From Pilaira anomala (lineage: Eukaryota > Mucoromycota > Mucoromycetes > Mucorales > Mucoraceae): a stretch of 64,000 bases of DNA. A program made the position numbers and the translations under genes. The notes below the pieces were generated by a model that did no database searches, was not told the DNA's origin, and saw only the letters and a program-made list of their open reading frames with translations. This document shows, one piece after another, positions 57,472 to 64,000 of the stretch; the stretch's first letter is position 1; every line of letters begins with the position of its first letter. The DNA lies in NCBI GenBank assembly GCA_025716855.1, contig JAIXMQ010000052.1, positions 62,001 to 126,000 on the forward strand, in the 5' to 3' direction.

Positions 57472-58858
57472 TTAAAGATTTCTTTCCTCGATCAAACACT
57501 TCTGGAAAAATGACATTGAATCCTTAATCCATCCTTCACAATCTTTTTTTTGTTACTATTCCAGCCGATTCACATATACGATCTGTGAGACGATCATCTG
57601 TCGTCAATGGTGTTCTTCTAACACCAGCTTTTACTTTTGACCAAAATTCTTCGATTGGATTCAAGAAAGGAGAATATGGTCACAAATATATGCACTTATA
57701 TCCTCGTTCTTCGATCAATGCTTTGATTATTTTTGGGTTATGAATAGGTGCATTATCCATAACAATATACTGCCCCTTTATATTATTTTTATCTAGTGTG
57801 TCCATTACATTGTTTAGATAAGCCAAAAAGTGCTCAGTTCTTGTCTCAACTTTGCCATTTATTTTTACTTCCTTACCATATGCCCTTCTTTTTTTAGAAA
57901 AAGCTGATTCTGGTTTTTTAACTCCAATATTTATGATACCCGCTTGACAAATTGCACCTAAAATTGTAAATGTTACACCTTTCCAGTTAGTACAGTGTCC
58001 TTTGCAGGTGTGCCTTTTAATTGAAAGGCCGTGGTTTCTTTGCATATGCAAATTGAAACCTGCTTCATCGATAAAAACACAATTCTTAGAAAAATCCATA
58101 TCTGCATCACTCTTATATTGTTAAACAATCGCTTTTCGTAATGCTATTACTCTGTCAGAATTTCTTGCTGCTGGTATTTTTTCAAGTTTCTTTAACGTAA
58201 TGTTATGCTTATGTACTAAATGTTTGTGGATGGCAGAAATAGAGATTTTCAAACCCTCAAATTTCTCACAAAGTTTTAACTTTAACTCATCTAATATAGC
58301 AGCAGTGGTATTCTTTTCGATATAGTCAAATAGAAATTTAGAATGCTCCTCAGTCAACTTATCACGAGGTCTTCCACGAGGTTTAGAATAGGATCCTGGA
58401 AGTCGTCTCTCAGGATCATTGTTATAATTTTTAACGTAATTCTGGGCAGTGCGTACATTAATCCCAGTGGCTAAAGCTGTAGCTTTTGTCGTGAATCCTT
58501 CTTTGATTATTAAGTCGAAGAGTTTCTCAACTTGTTTAGGAGTATATTTTCTGTAAGAACCTCTTGTTTTAACAATCAAAGCCATATGTCTTTTTGTCAA
58601 TGGCATTGACTCTGCGAAGAGAAAAGCATCTCCAAAAAAATCTTCTATTAAATCTACTTCCATATATTCACGTACATATTATGATATAGAATCATTCCCG
58701 ATTCGTCTTATTTTCTCCATCCATTCTTCGCTCAAACTGGAATGCTCAATTTCCATTTCTTCTTGCTCGTCATCTTCCATATAATTGTCAGATGAAGTGT
58801 CCATATCGTTATCTGAAATAATTTCACTATTAGTAATAAATTTACTAACGCTTTGCAT
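57472..58858 (-). pseudogene. Second Tc1-like transposase, decayed
   Basis: Same layout as the intact transposase: acidic N-terminus (MDTSSDNYMEDDEQEEMEIE, from the ATG at 58858), HTH region (YRKYTPKQVEKLFDLIIKEG), DDE_3 motifs FIDEAGFNLHM, VMDNAPIHNP and LNPIEEFWSKVKAG. In-frame stop triplets occur at 58679-58681, 58121-58123 and 57680-57682. At least one frameshift is needed near the end, and a second compensated pair lies after HGLSIKRH, so no enzyme is made. It is clearly a different lineage from the intact copy (only moderate identity by eye). I could not define its own terminal repeats. Confidence 0.85.
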
Positions 58859-59060
58859 GTTTGTTCTAATATTTAAACTAAATAAAAGAAAAAACTATTT
58901 CTTCAATGAATGTCGTTAAATGAGAATGCCGTTATTTACTCCGATTTCGGTCATTTAATGGTTTTGGTGGGAAAGTACTGATAACAAAGTGGCTTCGTGA
59001 CATTTATCTCTGACGTATTCAAAAAAAAAATTGCACTTGTTTTTTTTTCTTTTGTTTTTG

Positions 59061-59333
59061 TAAGTGCCAATCATGAAGATGCCCTGTGGCCAGTAGTTTG
59101 TGATTGTGAATCATAAAGCGAAAAACCCCCGATACTGTCTCCCCTGCGATGTTTACTATTTTGCAAATGTCCCCGGAGATGGGTTCTTCATGTTTCTTGA
59201 ATGCCCTGCACTAGTAGCCTGTGATTCCTTAATAGAAATATGTAATCACTGGCGAACCCTCCCGATATCATCTCTCCTGCGACATTCACTATATTGCGAA
59301 TGTCCCCAGAGATGAGTTTCAAGAAGGCACTTA
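59061..59333. mobile_element. MITE-like element with TA-flanked short terminal repeats and internal tandem duplication
   Basis: Starts TAAGTGCC and ends GGCACTTA, a palindromic pair in which TA flanks AGTGCC...GGCACT, consistent with a TA target duplication. The interior is two diverged copies of a unit of about 125 bp (about 59070-59192 and 59196-59320), sharing TGCCCTG...AGTAGxxTGTGATT, CTCCTGCGA, and GCxAATGTCCCCxGAGATG. Each copy is framed by a small palindrome (CATGAAGA/TCTTCATG; CTTGAA/TTCAAG). No coding potential. Confidence 0.6.
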
Positions 59334-59465
59334 CGCATTAATTTTAATTGTGAAGCTTTAAAAACAAAGTTAAGTACCCTGATAACTTTAACATACTGTT
59401 ATTCTACACGTAATTTAAAACTAATTACATTTTTTTTTGAACTTTATAAGTATATTATTCAACCA

Positions 59466-59823
59466 TCATGTAACAAAGCGGTGTTATTTATGGACTTGGG
59501 CGAAAGTCGCTTGTTTTAGCAAGGAAGCCATTGACTTGCACCTTCTGGAGTCTTCAATTTCATTTCAAATCCACGGTAATTTAATTTTTTTTTTTTTATA
59601 TATCACTATACCCATAGATTTGTGTTTGAGAGTAGCTAATTTTGCAAATATAGGATTTGCTATTAAATTTTTTCTAACAAGACTGGACCATAACGGACTT
59701 TATGTTATGTATGAGGTCGGCCACCTTAAATTCCCTTCCTCCTTGGCACAACTTCCAGTTTTCACAAACCTTAAAAACTTGAATATCTTGCTACTTGTAT
59801 GTCATGTCTTTTGGAAGTTTTGC
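59466..59823 (+). pseudogene. Partial duplicate of the nuclease-like gene (3' half)
   Basis: Near-identical to about 56797-57146 in the same direction, including the intervening intron (CCACGGTAATTT...AATATAGGATTTGC), so it is a DNA-level copy rather than a retrocopy. It begins inside exon 2 (CATGTAACAAAGCGGTG) and is broken by an extra G (GGCGAAAG becomes GGGCGAAAG). After GGAAGTTTTG it diverges from the parent. It lies 2.67 kb from the source, flanking the transposase pseudogene. Confidence 0.9.
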
Positions 59824-59850
59824 TGGAAGAAACTATTGTTTTTCGGGTAA

Positions 59851-60850
59851 GGCTGGAGACAAACTTCTCGATGTTACCTTTGTATGATGATCTATAAGCA
59901 TTTCCCGCTCTGGGTTTCTTCTCTTACTACAGTCAACCATGCATATGTTATGAATTAAATACTAATAATGAATTTTCCGAGGGCCTCCTGTCTGCTGAGT
60001 GCTATTCGTGTCTTTCAAATTCTATGGTTTTCAGTACTGGACAACTTTGTTATCATCCTTTTACAAAACAACCCTGTACGCGCTTATACTGCCATCTGTA
60101 TTATTTCTAGCTCGTTCTTTATCGCTACTCATTATTGTAAACTTCATTATTATATCACTCCTTATAAACTGTGCTAATATACACCACTCAAATCACATCT
60201 ATTCTTTTGCAATAACCAAATACGGCTCAAAACTAGTGACTACTTAACATTTATCAAGTACAGCATTCACTTTATACCATAATTTAATAAATAATTTGAG
60301 AACCTCATCATGGTATTATTTTGCCACATACCATATATAGATATCGTAGCACCTATATCACTAAAAACTTTTTAGAAATAAGCGCCTCATTTTTTTTTTT
60401 ACATAACTTTTTTTCTTTCTCAATTGTGGTGATTCAGTCATATACACCCAAATAATTTATATATAATCGAAAGTGTTGATGGAATTATTATAATCAATAG
60501 TAGGATTTATTTTTTGAATTGGGGAATGTTAATGAAAAGCTATTTGATATTGCATCAAAAATAAAACCTATACAATAAAAGAACCAACTAAAAAAAGAGG
60601 GTACATATAATTATTATCATGATTCTTAGTCAATTACAAGAGTAATCTTACCAAAATGTTGATAAATTTAAAATGTGATAGATAAAGTATAAAAGTTATA
60701 TAAAAAAAAAGGATAAGATATACAAAAAAAAAGGAGATCCTTTTATAAGCGTGACAATGAAACAAAATAATGAAGCATAAGTCCAACCAATAATTTACAA
60801 TTGAGTTTGGTGCAAAAGGAAAACAGGAAAAGTGAGGATTCATAATGCAT
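59851..60850. other. Island interior, no gene recognised
   Basis: AT-rich, with short open frames (plus-strand 59968-60177 and 59999-60247) that contain hydrophobic residues but no family I know. T/A runs near 60390-60415 and 60700-60735. Probably decayed transposon sequence. Confidence 0.5.
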
Positions 60851-61061
60851 TAATTCTCAGAGCAAAACGGCAAGTTTTTTTTTTTTTTTACCTAAATATG
60901 ATAACAAGCAATATAAGGGTCTTTATCACTTGTTTTTCCTGTACAGCTTTTGCGCCAGGTTTTAGCTAGCACTTATAGACATTTACTCACAACCAAAAGG
61001 ACAAACATTTTTTTATTTCAGCCAATTATTTTTCTATTTTGGCAAATAATAAGCTTGACTG
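60851..61061 (-). repeat. Right inverted-repeat arm (211 bp)
   Basis: Reverse complement of 53132-53342 with about 95% identity in its core. It ends AAGCTTGACTG, followed directly by TATACATTT and the PLD-like gene's stop triplet at 61069-61071. Confidence 0.85.
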
Positions 61062-61068
61062 TATACAT

Positions 61069-62574
61069 TTAAAAACATCTCCACAAATGATCAAACTCTT
61101 GAGCATAAGCACGTACAACTGATGGTATATTAGTTACAACAACATTTTCACGGTTCTTGAAACGAGCACTACAAATTGTTATAATAATATTAATTATACA
61201 TTTACATTATAAATAAATAAAAAGTATAGACTTACCCTGCAGACCAGTTGAAACTACCAGTGATAACAATTCTATTATCAATAACAGCAAATTTATTATG
61301 CATAAATTGGTCACTATTATCCATCTTGAAAGGAATATCAAATTGCTCATTTAAACGAAGCACATCAGCACCCTTAGAAGTATCCATTTGATCATTATCA
61401 GTAACAATCTTAACATCAACGCCACGATTCTTCGCGTCAATTAAGACATCAGCTGTGTCATTATCTGTGAAAGAAAATACACAAACATATAAAGTTTTTT
61501 TGGCAGTTGCTAATGCAGAATGGAACACCTAAAATGAAATGTTACTATATTTGTATTGTTCCCTTTTTTTTTTTTTTTTACATACAAGGTAACTATCCTC
61601 AGAAGGGAAAAAGATGGGCATACAGAAAGTTTGTTCGCAGGGTAATCTTTCCAACATTTTAGGACGGAATTCACAAATACGAACACGGTGACGAGGTTGT
61701 CTACGATAGTTGTTGTTGTTGTTGTTGTTGTTGTTATAGTTTTGAGCTTGGTTATTATCATAAGATTGACTAGTATGACTATAGGTAAAGTTGGTAGTAA
61801 TAGTCGTCTTCTTCTTCTTTTGCTTACGACGTACAACTTGGAACCCACCAGCACCACCAATTTCACGAGATTTAATAGGAATTCTTTCAATTACTTCCTC
61901 ATAATCACTTTCAGAAGAACCAGAAGCGTCTTCTCCAGAATCATATTCTTCTTCACCACTACCATCACTTCCATAGTGTTCCTCTTCTAATTGTTTCTGG
62001 AGTCTAGCATGTTCAGCACGGTCAGCAGAATCATCATCATTATCACGAATTCTTAACTTTTGAAGCCAACGATCTTTAAAACTCATTTCCTTTTCTTGAG
62101 CAGAAGACCAAGAAAGTTTTTTATCATCGTCTTCGTTATCAGAATCAGAATCATCAACCTCTCTTTGTTGTTGTTGTTGTTGTTGTTCGTGTTGTTCTAA
62201 AAAGGGCTTAACACCCAAGGTAACACCAATAAAACTAGAGACTTGACGTTGTAAAACTGATAAAACTTGCTTATCATTATCACTTTCCATTGCCTTAGAC
62301 GCGTTCAGGAACATATTGTCTAATAATTGAACGGCCTTGTCTACTTGAGGTTCTTGGTTACGTAAAAGACCATTTAAATGAACTGACATTTTATCAAGTA
62401 AACTGTTATTAGAACCAATAGTATCAACAGATCTCATAGACTAATAATAATAATAATAATAATAATAACGCGTTAATTTTAAAATCTATCATAATTAGTT
62501 TACATACATACTTGTTTCAAGAGTTGAGAAATACTCAAAGGTTTATCATTATCCCAAGGAAGATCTTCAGCCAT
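61069..62574 (-). CDS. PLD6-like single-HKD phospholipase D/nuclease with long acidic N-terminus
   Basis: Starts at the ATG at 62574 (MAEDLPWDNDKPLSISQLL). The N-terminal ~250 aa are mostly low complexity: a helical part, a poly-Gln run, strongly acidic segments (DDSDSDNEDDDKK; YGSDGSGEEEYDSGEDA), and a poly-Asn run from a TTG repeat at about 61708-61738. The C-terminal domain is PLD-like: CEFRPKMLERLPCEQTF, KTLYVCVFSFTDNDTADVL, VKIVTDNDQMD, and the catalytic MHNKFAVIDNRIVITGSFNW (HxKxxxxD with the following GSxN). A single HKD, so it should dimerise, like mitochondrial PLD6/Zucchini. No transmembrane anchor is obvious. Ends EFDHLWRCF; the stop is 7 bp from the island arm. Confidence 0.85.
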
Positions 62575-63431
62575 TTTTTATTTTATTTTTCTGAAAAAGG
62601 AAGAAAAGAAAAGAATAAAAGAAAAGAAAAAAAGTTGTAGGGGTTTTTGAAGACAAAAGAACGGAAACGGATCCGTCAAATGTATTACATAAAAATTTAA
62701 CTTTAGTACTTTATTCGCTGAGCCTTTTTTTTTAGCTTTTGGATACACAAGAATTATAAACTTAAATGTTTTGAAAAGACAATGAACAGTATTACGCGTA
62801 TCATTTTTTTTTAAAAAATGTACCTTGTTTTTTTTTGCTTTAACAAGCGAAATAAAACAAAAATAATATCGAGGCACACTGCAACTTTAAATTATTTATT
62901 TTTATCACACATATCACTGATGTCATTTTTTTTTTATTTACTGCACAAATTAGACTTAATTTCTTTAGTCTAATTGTACTTTTGGATTCATGCAGTACAG
63001 TTACTGAATATTTTACTTCCTTCTGTTTAACTTTGTAATAAAATTTTTACATTAATAACTGCTTAAAAGTAACCAACATGTTGAAATTTAAAAAAAAGTA
63101 AGCTGACCTATTACATCCCATCCTGAGAAGGATCTACGGAAAAATACTTCTTCTAGTGCGTGGAAAAAAATGTGTTAAAGGTGATACAGAGAATTTGGCC
63201 AAGAATTACTGTTTTAGTTGCAACCTCCGAAAAAAAAACGGTGCTGAATTTATCACTCACATGAAACTATTTGAAAATATTAGTGCTTCCAACAATATTT
63301 TGAGAAATACACACCTAAAAGATTTTTATTACAAAAAAGGTCAGCTGGATATTTAAATATCAGATATTCCTTAATAAAACTTACGTGTAAACGTCAATCG
63401 GTTTTTAATACTGAGACATGTGGGTTTTTTT
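62575..63431. other. Intergenic, PLD-like promoter region and further AT-rich DNA
   Basis: An A-rich stretch (about 62584-62632) lies upstream of the minus-strand ATG, equivalent to a pyrimidine-rich promoter on the gene's sense strand. Open frames 62578-62877 (minus) and 63156-63356 (plus) carry no recognisable domain. No RNA gene seen. Confidence 0.5.
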
Positions 63432-63690
63432 TTATCTTCTGAACATTGCTGGCATTTCGCCGTTGTTAATAATATTCCAGGAAATACGATGCATGTTTCT
63501 TGAAACGTTTACGTCTCTTTGCCAAATGGTATTACAAGTCTGATTTAAGCAGAGTAATACGCTAAACAAAGGAACACCATCAATCCGAACATTCTGCGTC
63601 TGATTTCGAGAACAGTTCCGCTTTGTCATCATTGACTATGCCGGGCTTTCAACGTCACCAAATGATATTAGGATTTTTTTGGAATACTGA
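63432..63690 (-). pseudogene. C-terminal fragment of a Fanzor/TnpB-like (OrfB, RuvC/zinc-ribbon) protein
   Basis: A minus-strand frame reads VLLCLNQTCNTIWQRDVNVSRNMHRISWNII ending MPAMFRR. A Cys pair followed by W-x-R-D-V-N-x-S-R-N is the end of the zinc ribbon and the third RuvC motif of TnpB/Fanzor-type proteins, including Mucorales copies. Just upstream, in the same frame but separated by a TAG, is ILISFGDVESPA, which resembles the preceding strand. The catalytic Asp (RDVN) is present, but the first Cys pair and the remainder are missing or degenerate. Probably a decayed RNA-guided-nuclease-type transposon relic; no guide RNA or ends seen. Confidence 0.6.
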
Positions 63691-64000
63691 TTGCAGCAAG
63701 TTTTTTCATGCTAATTAATTTGAATACTAGACAATGCAGCAATATCAAAGAAGTTGTTGTAGACCATGGCTCTTTGTTTGAGATCATATCACGTTATGAT
63801 CTTTTGAAAAATATAGATCTGGAAAAATTTAAATGTCGACATGCCGACGTTAAACGATCAAAGTAATTTTTTTTTTCATCAATGGTTTGTCTAATGTATA
63901 TATAAAAAAAAAGGCAGTCAGTCGAATCCAAGCTTTTCAGATAAATTAAATGGCATATGATATTATGTTATTCTACCATGTGTTAAAAGAGAAAAATAGA
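63691..64000. other. Right edge, probable transposon relic
   Basis: AT-rich with no intact open frame. It may contain the earlier part of the Fanzor-like relic, but I could not align it confidently. Confidence 0.4.

Larger units (their letters stand above)
53132..61061. mobile_element. Putative 7.9-kb composite island bounded by inverted-repeat arms
   Basis: Two 211-bp arms in inverse orientation (53132-53342 and 60851-61061), roughly 90-95% alike in the core by eye, enclose a nested Tc1-like element, a spliced nuclease-like gene, a Tc1-like transposase pseudogene, a MITE-like element and a partial gene duplicate. The outer ends start CAGTC and finish GACTG. A TA follows the right end, but the left is preceded by AA, so a clean target duplication is not shown. 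The arms may be ends of one large element or two insertions of a small repeat in opposite directions. Confidence 0.5.

Noticed and set aside
59061..59333. A structured RNA or tRNA-like gene
   Set aside because: The palindromes looked RNA-like at first, but flanking TA and the duplicated unit fit a MITE better, and no tRNA B-box or anticodon arm is present.
61708..61738. TTG/CAA microsatellite as a CRISPR-like or regulatory array
   Set aside because: A simple trinucleotide repeat encoding poly-Asn inside the PLD-like gene; no spacers.

Overview
The window looks like nuclear DNA of an early-diverging filamentous fungus, most likely a Mucorales member (Rhizopus/Mucor type). The reasons are an AT-rich, homopolymer-rich sequence, many short GT..AG introns, fungal housekeeping genes with small intergenic gaps, and transposon families I associate with Mucorales genomes (PIF/Harbinger-like, Tc1-like, a Fanzor/TnpB-like remnant and a PD-(D/E)XK-like multicopy protein). 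The species assignment is an inference; no rRNA or other marker is present. Exon joins were worked out by hand from splice sites and reading frame, so individual boundaries may be off.

Left part (1-26.4 kb): a decayed PIF/Harbinger-like transposase at the edge; REV1 translesion polymerase; an unrecognised protein convergent with it; Rab GDI; a STIMATE-family membrane protein; a secreted, probably GPI-anchored CE4 polysaccharide-deacetylase-like protein that has lost its catalytic motifs; a Ubp2/USP25/28-type deubiquitinase whose catalytic Cys appears to be Ala; an Ngl-type EEP nuclease; a UHRF1-like UBL-PHD-SRA-RING protein; a hexokinase; and glucosamine-6-phosphate deaminase.

Middle part (28-52.5 kb): a Drs2-type P4-ATPase flippase, a CUE-domain ubiquitin-binding protein, a DUF1838 protein, RAD54, an HSL-like alpha/beta hydrolase, PYM, a coactosin-like actin-binding protein, a 2H-phosphoesterase-like protein, an ARMC7-like armadillo protein, a full-length ABCC transporter and an M24B Xaa-Pro dipeptidase. 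Genes are tightly packed, with several same-strand gaps of about 75-150 bp. Two convergent pairs nearly touch, and in one of them the stop codons overlap.

Right part (53.1-64 kb): an accessory, transposon-rich island. Two 211-bp inverted-repeat arms (53132-53342 and 60851-61061) enclose about 7.9 kb holding an intact Tc1-like element with long terminal repeats carrying a motif array at about 21-22 bp spacing, a three-exon gene with a PD-(D/E)XK-nuclease-like signature, a second Tc1-like transposase pseudogene, a MITE-like palindromic element and a partial direct duplication of the nuclease-like gene. The right arm ends 7 bp from the stop codon of a PLD6-like HKD nuclease gene. A Fanzor/TnpB-like remnant lies near the right edge. 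No tRNA, rRNA or CRISPR array was seen.
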